Of a stretch of 64,000 bases of DNA, positions 7,645 through 16,013 are shown piece after piece. Source of the stretch: Lysinibacillus_B sp036662795. Lineage in GTDB: Bacteria; Bacillota; Bacilli; Bacillales_A; Planococcaceae. A model generated the notes under the pieces. It saw nothing but the letters and a program-made list of their open reading frames with translations. It ran no database searches and was not told where the DNA came from. Numbering within the stretch: position 1 is the stretch's first letter; each line of letters begins with the position of its first letter. The stretch covers positions 62,001-126,000 of the forward strand of contig NZ_JBAFWZ010000009.1 of the NCBI RefSeq assembly GCF_036662795.1, in the 5' to 3' direction. The position numbers were made by a program, and so were the translations under genes.

Positions 7645-9029
7645 AAACATTTGGAAGTAAAATTTGGGCACTCATCTTATGTTTTTTAATACTTACAATT
7701 GCTTTTATGTATTTATTTACAGATTTTCTATACGATCAGCTCTATGTTGAAGACTCAGAAAGATCAATGATTGAAATAGGAGAAAAGCTCCAAACGATAT
7801 ATAAGGGTGGAGAAGTAACGGATGAGCTCATTGTAAAGATTGAGGATTATAACAGCTATTCAAATATCAATGTATTTGCAGTGCGTAATCCACGAGAGTT
7901 AAGTGCCTGTGTACCATTTGATATTGATTATGATTCATTAATCGGTCCGGATGAGCGGCATAAGTTACTAGCAGGCGAAGCAATAACGAAAATCGGATAT
8001 GAGGAACGTTTTGGTCGCCAAATTATTTCTGTTATTTTACCTTTTACAGATGAAAATAGACTAGAGGGTATTTTATATTTGTACTATCCGCTTGCAAAAA
8101 TAAGTGAACTTGCGAATAAAGAGGTCGTTCTTCTCATTGCGGGAGCATTTGTATTTATCCTAATTGCTGGCTATTTTGTTTTTAAAGGCTTACGTCATAT
8201 TATGCGCCCGCTGCATTTATTGCAGGAGGCTGTTGAGCAAATGTCCAAGGGGGATTATAGCGCAAGGGTAGCCGTTGCGTCGAAAGATGAGATCGGTCAG
8301 CTATCAAATGCCTTTAATCGGATGGCCGAGGCGATTCAGCACGAGGATGAGGTTCAAAAAACATTTTTAGCAACCGTTTCACATGAGCTACGAACGCCGA
8401 TTAGCTATGTAAAAGGCTATAGTGAGGCCATTCAAAATTCTTTTCTTGAAGAGGACAAAAAAGATGAGGCGATTGCGTTAATTGCGCGAGAGGCGAATCG
8501 AATGGAGCGTTTAACAAATGAACTGCTACAGCTTGTTCGAATTGATAATGAGCTTCAAGAGGTTGTACTCTATCCAATTGTTCTTGCAGAAACAATTCGA
8601 GATGTGACGAATTTATTGGCCGCTGAGGCATTGAAAAAGGAAATAACATTAAATACTAGGCTTGATGAAGAGTTAATTGTAGAAGCAGATGAGGAAAAGC
8701 TAAAACAAGTGTTTATTAATCTTATTGAAAATGCAATCCGATATTCTAATGATGGAACATGTATTACAATAGAAACGAGTAAGGTTGGCAAGTTTGCTCG
8801 GATACAGGTAATCGATAAAGGGATCGGGATACCTGCTGCCGATTTGCCGAAAATTACAGAGCGCTTTTATCGAGTGAATAAAGCAAGAAGCCGGGCAGAT
8901 GGTGGAAGTGGACTCGGTCTTTCTATTGTCGATAAGCTAGTAAGGCAGCATTTCGGTCAATTAACAATTGAAAGTGAACTAGAGAAAGGGACGACTGTCA
9001 CAGTACAGCTCCCATTAATGGAGGAATAG
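7641..9029 (+). CDS. Sensor histidine kinase (HAMP, HisKA, HATPase)
   Basis: 462 aa. Membrane helices lie near residues 9-28 and 155-178 and flank an extracellular sensor region of about 125 residues. A HAMP domain follows (about 180-232), then HisKA with phosphoacceptor His248 in VSHELRTPISYV, then the ATP-binding domain with N box (NLIENAIRYS), DKGIGIP and GGSGLGLS motifs. It overlaps the response regulator gene and is followed almost without gap by a YtkA-like lipoprotein. The extracellular domain does not match a sensor fold I know. Confidence 0.93.
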   Translation: MKTFGSKIWALILCFLILTIAFMYLFTDFLYDQLYVEDSERSMIEIGEKLQTIYKGGEVTDELIVKIEDYNSYSNINVFAVRNPRELSACVPFDIDYDSLIGPDERHKLLAGEAITKIGYEERFGRQIISVILPFTDENRLEGILYLYYPLAKISELANKEVVLLIAGAFVFILIAGYFVFKGLRHIMRPLHLLQEAVEQMSKGDYSARVAVASKDEIGQLSNAFNRMAEAIQHEDEVQKTFLATVSHELRTPISYVKGYSEAIQNSFLEEDKKDEAIALIAREANRMERLTNELLQLVRIDNELQEVVLYPIVLAETIRDVTNLLAAEALKKEITLNTRLDEELIVEADEEKLKQVFINLIENAIRYSNDGTCITIETSKVGKFARIQVIDKGIGIPAADLPKITERFYRVNKARSRADGGSGLGLSIVDKLVRQHFGQLTIESELEKGTTVTVQLPLMEE

Positions 9030-9031
9030 TG

Positions 9032-9523
9032 ATGAAAAAGTGGTTATTAAGCTTAGCTGCAACAGCTGTTATTGCTGTCGGTTGTACACAGGAGCCTGAG
9101 GTTGATACGGTTGGTGCTGTACCTGAGGAGATCATTGTAGAAATTTTAACACCTACCGAGACGAATGCCAATGAAACGTTATCTCTAGAGGCACATGTAA
9201 CTCAAGGTGGAGAAAATGTAAATGATGTAGATAGTGTGCAATTTGAGATATGGGAATCTGGCTTACGAGAAGAAGGGCAAATGCTTGATGGTGAGTTAAC
9301 GAAGGATGGTGTTTATAAAGCTGATGTCGTATTAGATCGCGATGGAGTGTATTATATGTATGCGCATACGACTGCGCGCGGATTACATGTAATGCCAAAG
9401 CATAAAATTGTAGTCGGTCATCCTGACATGAGTAAGGTGCTGGAAGATAATAGCACAGATTCGATGAACCATTTTAATGAGGATGCTAGTGGTGAAGAGG
9501 AAGAAGAAGGCCATGACCAATAA
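9032..9523 (+). CDS. YtkA/FixH-like lipoprotein
   Basis: 163 aa. A lipoprotein signal has lipobox IAVGC with Cys18. Residues about 35-130 form a YtkA/FixH-like immunoglobulin-type domain (VEILTPTETNANETLSLEAHV, VQFEIWESG, DGVYKADVVLDRDGVYYMYAHTTARG, MPKHKIVVG). The tail is acidic (GEEEEEGHDQ). Proteins of this type occur near copper-handling or cytochrome-oxidase genes, but no such gene is adjacent here. The ATG at 9032 sits seven bases after GGAGG; the in-frame GTG at 9029 is too close. It closes the operon and may feed back on the kinase outside the membrane. Confidence 0.78.
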   Translation: MKKWLLSLAATAVIAVGCTQEPEVDTVGAVPEEIIVEILTPTETNANETLSLEAHVTQGGENVNDVDSVQFEIWESGLREEGQMLDGELTKDGVYKADVVLDRDGVYYMYAHTTARGLHVMPKHKIVVGHPDMSKVLEDNSTDSMNHFNEDASGEEEEEGHDQ

Positions 9524-9532
9524 TTAGTTGAA

Positions 9533-9558
9533 GGGCACTCTCATAGAGTGTCTTTTTT
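9533..9558 (+). terminator. Terminator after the YtkA-like gene
   Basis: GGCACTCT, loop CAT, AGAGTGTC, then TTTTTT. A short stem directly after the operon. Confidence 0.75.
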
Positions 9559-9570
9559 CAATGAAGACAG

Positions 9571-9607
9571 AAAAAATCCCGAGTATTGAGCGTACTCGGG
9601 ATTTTTT
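9571..9607. terminator. Bidirectional intrinsic terminator
   Basis: AAAAAATCCCGAGTA and TACTCGGGATTTTTT form a perfect stem flanked by A and T runs. It can terminate the two-component operon on the plus strand and yhfH on the minus strand. Confidence 0.88.
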
Positions 9608-9681
9608 AAAGTTGTAAGCTTTATATAATTATAGTTCACCAAATTATAAGATGAAGTATTCGCTAGTAATAAAACGGAGTA

Positions 9682-9807
9682 TTAAAGAGAGTTACATTTT
9701 TCACAATTGTTGCTGTAGCACTCACTTTGTTCTTCGATTTTGTCACCGCATTGAACACAAACTTTATCTGGTAAGTTCTTGAAAAATTCAACTACATTTT
9801 CTAACAT
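9682..9807 (-). CDS. yhfH: YhfH family small Cys-rich protein (41 aa)
   Basis: A minus-strand ATG preceded by GGAGG opens a 41-residue frame: an amphipathic start (MLENVVEFFKNLPDK), then CVQCG, a lone Cys near residue 30, and a CEKC-type pair at residues 35-38, giving a small zinc-ribbon-like pattern. This matches the YhfH family of Bacillales as I remember it. In B. subtilis yhfH lies close to the lplJ and yhfL genes, and both are neighbours here, which strengthens the call. Function is unknown; metal binding is inferred from the cysteine pairs. Confidence 0.85.
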   Translation of the reverse strand: MLENVVEFFKNLPDKVCVQCGDKIEEQSECYSNNCEKCNSL

Positions 9808-9827
9808 TGTGGAAAGCCTCCTTTTCA

Positions 9828-9878
9828 TAAACTGTTATATTACTGTTTCGATATTAGTCATTGTATTATAACAGTTTA
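9828..9878. promoter_or_regulatory. 12-bp perfect inverted repeat and yhfH promoter in the yhfH-lplJ divergent region
   Basis: TAAACTGTTATA (9828-9839) and TATAACAGTTTA (9867-9878) are exact complements separated by 27 bp. The second arm covers a minus-strand TATAAT whose -35 candidate TTGTGT lies 17 bp away, pointing to yhfH. A dimeric repressor binding both arms could control yhfH and possibly lplJ. The regulator is not identified. Confidence 0.5.
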
Positions 9879-9947
9879 TTTTCGTCAACACAAAACGCCT
9901 AATTTAGGGTAAAATAATTATGGACATTTTGTGAAGGAGTGAAATGG

Positions 9948-10940
9948 ATGTATTTCATCGACAATAAAGGTATTACAGATCCACGTATTAACCTAGCTAT
10001 AGAAGAATACGTGCTGAAAAATATGGACATAGAAAAAGACGACTATTTACTTTTTTACATTAATCAGCCTTCCATTATTATCGGAAAAAATCAAAATACA
10101 ATCGAAGAAATTAATACAGATTATGTTGAGGATAATGGAGTGATCGTTGTACGTCGCTTATCTGGTGGTGGGGCGGTGTATCATGATTTAGGAAACTTGA
10201 ATTTTAGCTTTTTAACGAAGGATGACGGAAACAGCTTCCATAACTACAAAAAATTCACGCAGCCAGTAGTAGATGCACTTGCAAAATTAGGCGTCAATGC
10301 AGAATTATCGGGACGTAATGATATTTTAGCAGAAGGTCGTAAAGTTTCAGGAAATGCACAGTATGCAACTCGTGGACGTATGTTTAGTCATGGTACACTA
10401 ATGTTTGATACAGAGATTGATGCGGTAGTATCTGCACTTAAAGTGAAAAAGGACAAGATTGAATCGAAAGGTATCAAATCTGTACGCTCACGTGTGGCAA
10501 ATATTGCTGAATTTTTAACAGAGCCAATGACTGTGGAGCAATTCCGTATGGAAATATTAAAATCTATTTTTGGTGGCGAAGAAGAGATTCAATACTATGA
10601 GTTAACTGAACAGGATTGGGAAAATATTCATAAGCTTTCGAAAGAGCGTTATCAGCAGTGGGATTGGAACTATGGAAAATCTCCACGCTTTAATATTCAA
10701 AAAACACATCGCTTCCCATCTGGGTCCATCGATATTCGCCTTGAAGTCAATCGCGGGAAGATTGAAGAAGCGAAGATCTTTGGTGATTTCTTTGGAGTCG
10801 GTGAAGTAGCAGAGGTGGAGGAGCTGCTTGGTGGCTGTAAATATGATCGTAGTGCCATTGCAGAAGTGCTTCAATCCATCGACATTTCCAAGTATTTTGG
10901 CGGAGTAACGAAGGAAGAGTTCCTACAGTTAATTTATTAA
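9948..10940 (+). CDS. lplJ: Lipoate-protein ligase LplJ
   Basis: 330 aa. It activates free lipoate (or octanoate) with ATP and attaches it to lipoyl domains of 2-oxoacid dehydrogenases and GcvH. The lipoate-binding signature RRLSGGGAVYHDLGNLNFSF lies near residues 70-90, a further active-site stretch is GRNDILAEGRKVSGNAQ, and the C-terminal accessory domain (about 255-330) is present. The start at 9948 (MYFIDNKG) has AAGGAG eight bases upstream; the GTG at 9939 overlaps that site. It is monocistronic, with a terminator just downstream. Confidence 0.93.
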   Translation: MYFIDNKGITDPRINLAIEEYVLKNMDIEKDDYLLFYINQPSIIIGKNQNTIEEINTDYVEDNGVIVVRRLSGGGAVYHDLGNLNFSFLTKDDGNSFHNYKKFTQPVVDALAKLGVNAELSGRNDILAEGRKVSGNAQYATRGRMFSHGTLMFDTEIDAVVSALKVKKDKIESKGIKSVRSRVANIAEFLTEPMTVEQFRMEILKSIFGGEEEIQYYELTEQDWENIHKLSKERYQQWDWNYGKSPRFNIQKTHRFPSGSIDIRLEVNRGKIEEAKIFGDFFGVGEVAEVEELLGGCKYDRSAIAEVLQSIDISKYFGGVTKEEFLQLIY

Positions 10941-10948
10941 TACAGTTT

Positions 10949-10988
10949 GGAGTGTGCTCAAGAGGATTTTTTGAGCGTACTCCTTTTT
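10949..10988 (+). terminator. Terminator of lplJ
   Basis: GGAGTGTGCTCAA pairs with TTGAGCGTACTCC (one mismatch), followed by TTTTTT. Confidence 0.9.
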
Positions 10989-11041
10989 TAGTGTAAAATT
11001 ATTGACAGTATCAATTTAAATGGATTTGAGAGGTGATAGGA

Positions 11042-11746
11042 ATGGAAAAGCACCGAATTTACATTGTTGAAGACGATATGAAAATCGCTTCGTTATTAGC
11101 AGAAACATTAAGAAAATATCAATATGAGGTTGCGACTGTACAATGCTTTGATAACATCATCGAAGAGTGCACAAGCTTCAATCCTCATCTTGTGTTATTA
11201 GATATTAATTTACCTACGTATGATGGTTACTATTGGTGCCGTCAGCTTCGTCAGCATACGACGTGTCCAATTTTATTTATTTCAGCACGGTCTGGCGAGA
11301 TGGATCAAATTTTTGCACTTGAAAACGGTGGCGATGATTTTATTACAAAGCCGTTTAATTATGAGATCGTGTTAGCTAAAATTCGTAGTCACCTTCGCCG
11401 TACATATGGCGAATATTCAGCGCGGCAGGAAGAACGAACAATAAAGCAAGGACAGCTTACATTATATTTAGAAAGAATGGAGCTGCAATTAAAAGATTGT
11501 GTTATTCCGTTACAGAAAAAGGAGTGCATTATTTTAGATTTGCTTATGGGCAATGCACCAAAAGTTGTAACGCGTGACCAATTGCTAGAGCAGCTCTGGG
11601 ATGACCAAGCGTTTGTCGATGAAAATACACTTAATGTGAATATGACACGTGTTCGGAAAAAGCTTAGCGATTACGGTGTCCTGTCGTTTATTGAAACGAT
11701 GCGTGGGGCAGGCTATCGTTTCGTGCTCAGCGCGGAGGAAGCTTGA
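11042..11746 (+). CDS. BceR-like response regulator
   Basis: 234 aa, OmpR family. The receiver has acidic D11/D12 and phosphoacceptor D54 in LLDINLPTYDGYYWCRQLR, wording characteristic of the BceR subfamily. The C-terminal winged helix ends ENTLNVNMTRVRKKLSDYG...ETMRGAGYRF. In B. subtilis this class responds to peptide antibiotics such as bacitracin and switches on the adjacent ABC transporter. The start at 11042 follows AGAGGTGAT with normal spacing; the GTG at 11033 is inside it. A TTGACA hexamer at about 11002 may be the operon -35, but no good -10 follows. Confidence 0.9.
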   Translation: MEKHRIYIVEDDMKIASLLAETLRKYQYEVATVQCFDNIIEECTSFNPHLVLLDINLPTYDGYYWCRQLRQHTTCPILFISARSGEMDQIFALENGGDDFITKPFNYEIVLAKIRSHLRRTYGEYSARQEERTIKQGQLTLYLERMELQLKDCVIPLQKKECIILDLLMGNAPKVVTRDQLLEQLWDDQAFVDENTLNVNMTRVRKKLSDYGVLSFIETMRGAGYRFVLSAEEA

Positions 11747-12726
11747 TGGGCTTAAAATTATTTATAAAAGAACATTTTACATTATTACTGATGCAAGTTT
11801 TAATTACCTTAATCATGTTGTTTCTTTATTGGCTTGATGGTTTTCGAAATATAGAAACGGCCCTGTACTCAATTTTTATGAGTATAATGCTGATCACTTC
11901 TTATTTAGTTATTCGGTATATGTTGCGTCGCAGGTACTTAGAAAAAATCACCAGTCTACCGAAAGTGATGGATGATGCGCTACAAAAGAGTGCAAAAACA
12001 GCTGAATATTTTGAAACAGAAAAATACATGCACGAGCTGTATCGACTGTATCAGCAAGAAGTTCAATCGCTTTATGTAAGCCAAACGAGACAATACAAGT
12101 TTATGAACCAATGGATTCATCAAATGAAAACACCTATTTCAGTGCTAGAGCTCTTACTACAAGAAGAATCACTTGATAAAAAAAGTGTTCAGGAGGAGGT
12201 AGAGCGAATTAAGGGTGGCCTCGAAATGGTTTTAATGCAAGCAAGGCTAGAAAATTTCCAGGATGATTTACAAGTAGAACGAGTAAACCTAAAAGGGATT
12301 GTAACGTCTACTATTAATGAAAATAAGCGACTATTCATTACAAACCGTGTATTTCCAGAGATAAGTATTGACGAGGAGCTTGTTGTAATGAGTGATTCAA
12401 AGTGGCTGAAATTCGTAATTGTTCAGTTCATTACAAATGCTGTTAAATATACTTTTGAAGAAAATAAGAAAATATTTATAGAGGCGAATCTGATCGAGCA
12501 AGGTATTAGCTTGCGTGTAGTAGATGAAGGAATTGGCATACCGAAATCAGATTTATCCCGTGTGACGAAGGCATTCTTTACTGGGGAAAATGGACGTAAA
12601 ACAGGTGAATCTACAGGGATGGGTCTTTATATAGCCCAAGAGATTTGTCGTAGGTTAGGTCACGAGCTACATATTTCATCTGAAATTGGCATCGGTACGA
12701 CTGTAAGCATTATTTTTCATCAGTAA
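11746..12726 (+). CDS. BceS-like intramembrane-sensing histidine kinase
   Basis: 326 aa. Two membrane helices (about 12-30 and 37-57) are joined by only a few residues, so there is no extracellular sensor domain: the hallmark of BceS-type kinases that read the state of the partner ABC transporter. The dimerisation/phosphoacceptor motif is QWIHQMKTPISVLE with His125. N, G1 and G2 boxes (FITNAVKYT, DEGIGIP, STGMGLYI) complete the ATPase domain. Its ATG overlaps the response regulator's TGA, with GGAGG seven bases upstream. Confidence 0.9.
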   Translation: MGLKLFIKEHFTLLLMQVLITLIMLFLYWLDGFRNIETALYSIFMSIMLITSYLVIRYMLRRRYLEKITSLPKVMDDALQKSAKTAEYFETEKYMHELYRLYQQEVQSLYVSQTRQYKFMNQWIHQMKTPISVLELLLQEESLDKKSVQEEVERIKGGLEMVLMQARLENFQDDLQVERVNLKGIVTSTINENKRLFITNRVFPEISIDEELVVMSDSKWLKFVIVQFITNAVKYTFEENKKIFIEANLIEQGISLRVVDEGIGIPKSDLSRVTKAFFTGENGRKTGESTGMGLYIAQEICRRLGHELHISSEIGIGTTVSIIFHQ

Positions 12727-12747
12727 CCATTAATGGGAGTGATTAGA

Positions 12748-13176
12748 TTGGAGAGGCTTCAATTTGAAGAATGGGTTTTAAAGGTAGATATATCTAAAAC
12801 AAAGGAAGTATATAGCACTATTCATTTCAATAATGAAGTGCTCGAATGGTTAAACTATATACAGGTTATTAGCTTGAGTGAACCAGAGTTGTTTGATTTT
12901 TTTAATCGGTTTGGCATGGATATGCTAAAGCCAAGCCAGCTTTCATACCATAGGGTGGATGAAAATACGATGATGATGTACTCAGGTAGCTACCATGTTT
13001 GTGGAGAACTACTAGTAGGAGAAATAGATGGCTGGGATGTTGTGATCGGCAACCATTGTTTTTCGATTACTGAGGACTTTGAAGCCATTCCAAATCAAAT
13101 GCAAGGTTCTGTAGTGGAAATTAGCTTTGAAGCGGTTTTACCATGGATATTAGATATACCAATACACGCTAAATGA
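12748..13176 (+). CDS. Unknown protein inserted between bceS-like and bceA-like genes
   Basis: 142 aa from a TTG that lies eight bases after GGGAG; an ATG at 12733 would extend it by five residues but lacks a site. It is soluble-looking, with no signal or membrane helix. Features include FNNEVLEWLNYIQVIS, an acidic-aromatic stretch ELFDFFNRFGMD, MMMYSGSYHVCGELLVGEIDGWDVVIGNHCFSI and a hydrophobic C-terminus. I do not recognise the family. It is tightly packed: 21 bp after the kinase and 9 bp before the ATPase gene, so it should be co-expressed and may be a transporter accessory or an immunity-like factor. Confidence 0.75.
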   Translation: MERLQFEEWVLKVDISKTKEVYSTIHFNNEVLEWLNYIQVISLSEPELFDFFNRFGMDMLKPSQLSYHRVDENTMMMYSGSYHVCGELLVGEIDGWDVVIGNHCFSITEDFEAIPNQMQGSVVEISFEAVLPWILDIPIHAK

Positions 13177-13185
13177 GGAGAACGC

Positions 13186-13959
13186 ATGTCAATACTACAA
13201 ATACATGAAGTAACGAAGGTTTATGAAGGAAAGGTAACAACTCGTGCCCTAAATCAATTAAGCTTTGAAGTAGAAAAGGGCGAATTTTTAGCGGTTATGG
13301 GTCCTTCTGGTAGCGGCAAAACGACATTGCTTAACTTAATTTCAACGATAGATATGCCAACAAGTGGGGATGTCGTTTTTGATGGAATACGGCCCCAGAG
13401 CTTAAACAGTACCGAGTTAGCGTATTTTAGGAGACGTCAGCTCGGTTTCGTCTTTCAGGACTTTAATCTGTTGCCCATGCTTACGGTCGAGGAAAATGTA
13501 ATATTACCATTAACGTTAGATGAGCAACCGATAGCTGTTATGGAAGAGCGATTAAATAATTTAGTGGATAAGCTGGATTTAAGGCCCATTTTAAATAAAC
13601 GACCAAATGAAATTTCTGGTGGACAAGCGCAGCGAACGGCTATTGCACGAGCCTTAATTCATGAGCCCTCAATCATATTAGCAGATGAACCGACAGGGAA
13701 TTTAGACTCAAATGCTTCACGAGAGGTTCTGGAACTACTAGCTCAAATAAATAAGGAAAGACAAGCAACAATCGTGATGGTCACACATGATCCGATAGCT
13801 GCTAGCTATTGCAACCGTGTGCTGTTTATAAAAGACGGTGAATTTTTCAATGAAATATACAGGGATGATCGTAGGCAGACATTTTTCCAACGTATATTAA
13901 ATGTTTTAAGTTTGTTAGGGGGACAAGTAGGTGACTTTTCAGCAATTCGCTTACCGTAA
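13186..13959 (+). CDS. BceA-like ABC transporter ATP-binding protein
   Basis: 257 aa. Walker A GPSGSGKT (39-46), Q-loop FVFQDFNLLP, signature ISGGQAQR and Walker B IILADEPTGNLDS followed by the H-loop MVTHD place it in the MacB/LolD-like ATPase group used by Bce transporters. It would energise the large FtsX-type permease encoded next. The ATG has AGGAG upstream. Its last 29 bases overlap the permease gene in another frame, suggesting translational coupling. Confidence 0.92.
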   Translation: MSILQIHEVTKVYEGKVTTRALNQLSFEVEKGEFLAVMGPSGSGKTTLLNLISTIDMPTSGDVVFDGIRPQSLNSTELAYFRRRQLGFVFQDFNLLPMLTVEENVILPLTLDEQPIAVMEERLNNLVDKLDLRPILNKRPNEISGGQAQRTAIARALIHEPSIILADEPTGNLDSNASREVLELLAQINKERQATIVMVTHDPIAASYCNRVLFIKDGEFFNEIYRDDRRQTFFQRILNVLSLLGGQVGDFSAIRLP

Positions 13960-15865
13960 TGTCTTTCGAAACTTCCGAAATTATGCGGCTTTTTTTATGG
14001 CAACTTTTTTTTCAGTATTTGTATTCTTCTTGTACTCTATGCTGATGTTTCATCCTGAGATAGAAGATGGATTCCTAGGAGAAATGTCGCTTGTAGGCAT
14101 GGTGTTTGCAGAAATTGTTCTTGTATTGTTTTCATGGTTTTTTATTTTTTATTCAATGAAGGCTTTTTTAGAGGCTAGATCGAAGGAATTTGCCATCCTC
14201 CTTCATTTAGGAATGGAAAAGCGGCAGCTAGGCAAGCTGTTATTTTTAGAAACGATGATAATCGGTACGCTTTCCAGTGTAGTCGGTATCATATTTGGGT
14301 TTGCCTTTTCAAAATTATTTTTTATGATTGTGCGTGAAATTTTAAGCTTAGAGGATTTACCGTTATACATTTCATGGGAGCCGTTCGTACTGACGCTATC
14401 AGTATTTATGAGTGCATTCGTTATCATTTCAATCGGCAGTGTTATGTATCGACCAGAGCTGAAGCTAAATTATTTATTAAAAGGCCGACGCTATGTGGAG
14501 GTAACGGACAATTATTCACGGTTTAGTGCAATACTAGGCATTGTGTTGATTGTAGTGGGTTATATACTTGCGTTAATTACGACAAGAACAACCTTATTTA
14601 CATTTACGCTGTTCATCCCGGTTTTGGTGACATTTGGAACCTATTACTTTTTTACAGATTCAATATTTTTTATACTATCGCTTTTAAAGGGCAGAAAAAA
14701 ATTATATTGGCATAAGTCTCGAATGCTTTCAATAGCTGAACAAGCGTTTACCATGCGGCAAAACTCTAAAATGTTTTTTGTCGTTTCGATGGTTTCTACA
14801 CTCGCTTTTTTATGTGTTGTGTTGTTATCAGCACTCTCTTCCTATACAACTCAATATGATAAGCTCAATCCTTTAGGCATCATATATAAAGGGCATGTTG
14901 ATAACCCTTATGAGGCGACACATGTTTCTTCATTAATACAGGAGTTGGAGGAAAAGGGGTTTTCATATCATATCACGAGATTTGAAGTGAAAAAGCAAAC
15001 ATCGCTCCAAACATCAAACGAAGTAGAGGTTTTTCGTGAGACCGATATAAATCGCCTCTTATTTTCATATGGCTATCCACTTATTCGGATTGATTCTGGA
15101 GTTGGGTTATTTATTCCGTACTCTGAGGATTCTATAAAGTCACTCTCGGATATAGAAGTAGAAACCGTACTAGTAGAAAATGATGTGCCGATTACGATAG
15201 ATGGTGTGTATCCAGAAATTATTTTCCCAGCGTCTATTATTAGCCGAAACTCGATCATTATTAGCGATGAGGATTTTGCACTTTTGACTGAACCACTCAA
15301 TCCGGAAATGAAAGAAGTGCCAAGCTATCATTTATTTGCATTTGATATCCCCCATTGGGTGGAAGCAAAAAATATAGGAATTGAAATACAGCATGCAGTA
15401 ACAGATGAGTATGTGTCGAGTGGACATTATTCACTACCGTTTTATTTTGAGAATGCAGGTTTAAATTATTCTTATATACTAGCAACATACTCGTTATTTA
15501 CACTAGTAGGACTTTTAGTGGTGGCTGTATTTCTACTCGCTGCTGGGAGCTTTGTGTACTTTAAGCTCTATACGAATTTAGAGAGAGAGAAGAAGCAATT
15601 TGATGTATTAAAAAGAATGGGCTTAACAGATGTAGAGCAAAAACGCCTTATTAGTCGCCACTTATTTCCGCAGTTTTTCATGCCTTGGGTTGTAGCAATT
15701 AGTCATAGTGTGTTTGCGTTTATTGCCCTGCAGTCCATTTTGAAAGATATGATGAATTTATCAATTGTGAAAGAAATAGTATTCGCTTTTTGCTTTTTCT
15801 TTTTAGTGCAATTCGTCTATTATTATTTAATTCGTTGGCGTTATATCGCTCATGTACGTAATTAG
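13931..15865 (+). CDS. BceB-like ABC transporter permease (FtsX family)
   Basis: 644 aa, the size of BceB. The N-terminal helix region (FAYRNVFRNFRNYAAFFMATFFSVFVFFLYSML) is typical. FtsX domains lie near residues 60-180 and 515-640, with ten helices expected. A large extracellular segment (about 305-510) is rich in beta strands and would contact the peptide or its lipid-cycle target. Bce transporters free undecaprenyl-linked targets from antibiotics and signal flux to the kinase. The start is GTG with GGGGG nine bases upstream, inside the ATPase gene. Confidence 0.9.
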   Translation: MTFQQFAYRNVFRNFRNYAAFFMATFFSVFVFFLYSMLMFHPEIEDGFLGEMSLVGMVFAEIVLVLFSWFFIFYSMKAFLEARSKEFAILLHLGMEKRQLGKLLFLETMIIGTLSSVVGIIFGFAFSKLFFMIVREILSLEDLPLYISWEPFVLTLSVFMSAFVIISIGSVMYRPELKLNYLLKGRRYVEVTDNYSRFSAILGIVLIVVGYILALITTRTTLFTFTLFIPVLVTFGTYYFFTDSIFFILSLLKGRKKLYWHKSRMLSIAEQAFTMRQNSKMFFVVSMVSTLAFLCVVLLSALSSYTTQYDKLNPLGIIYKGHVDNPYEATHVSSLIQELEEKGFSYHITRFEVKKQTSLQTSNEVEVFRETDINRLLFSYGYPLIRIDSGVGLFIPYSEDSIKSLSDIEVETVLVENDVPITIDGVYPEIIFPASIISRNSIIISDEDFALLTEPLNPEMKEVPSYHLFAFDIPHWVEAKNIGIEIQHAVTDEYVSSGHYSLPFYFENAGLNYSYILATYSLFTLVGLLVVAVFLLAAGSFVYFKLYTNLEREKKQFDVLKRMGLTDVEQKRLISRHLFPQFFMPWVVAISHSVFAFIALQSILKDMMNLSIVKEIVFAFCFFFLVQFVYYYLIRWRYIAHVRN

Positions 15866-15938
15866 TTCCTTGTGCATAAAGCAGATAAAAATATCATTTT
15901 CGAATGATAAAAAGTAATAAGTTACAATTCACCCATTG

Positions 15939-15993
15939 TTTTCTTAATATATTTAATTTATAATATTAAGAAAATGAATAGTAGTTCATTTTC
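15939..15993. promoter_or_regulatory. Two inverted repeats upstream of yhfL, one FadR-like
   Basis: TTTTCTTAATAT and ATATTAAGAAAA (15939-15950 and 15963-15974) form a 12-bp inverted repeat. Overlapping it, GAAAATGAA and TTCATTTTC (15970-15978 and 15985-15993) form a 9-bp inverted repeat with a 6-bp centre. The second resembles the Bacillus FadR operator (TGAATGA and TCATTCA arms) that represses fatty-acid degradation genes and is released by acyl-CoA. This fits the downstream acyl-CoA ligase, but the match is partial. Confidence 0.45.
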
Positions 15994-16013
15994 ATGCAAA
16001 GGGGATGGGTGTA

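Noticed and set aside
15889..15915. Hairpin after the BceB-like gene as a terminator
   Set aside because: The ATCATT/AATGAT stem is short and followed by A residues, not T residues, on the plus strand; support is too weak.
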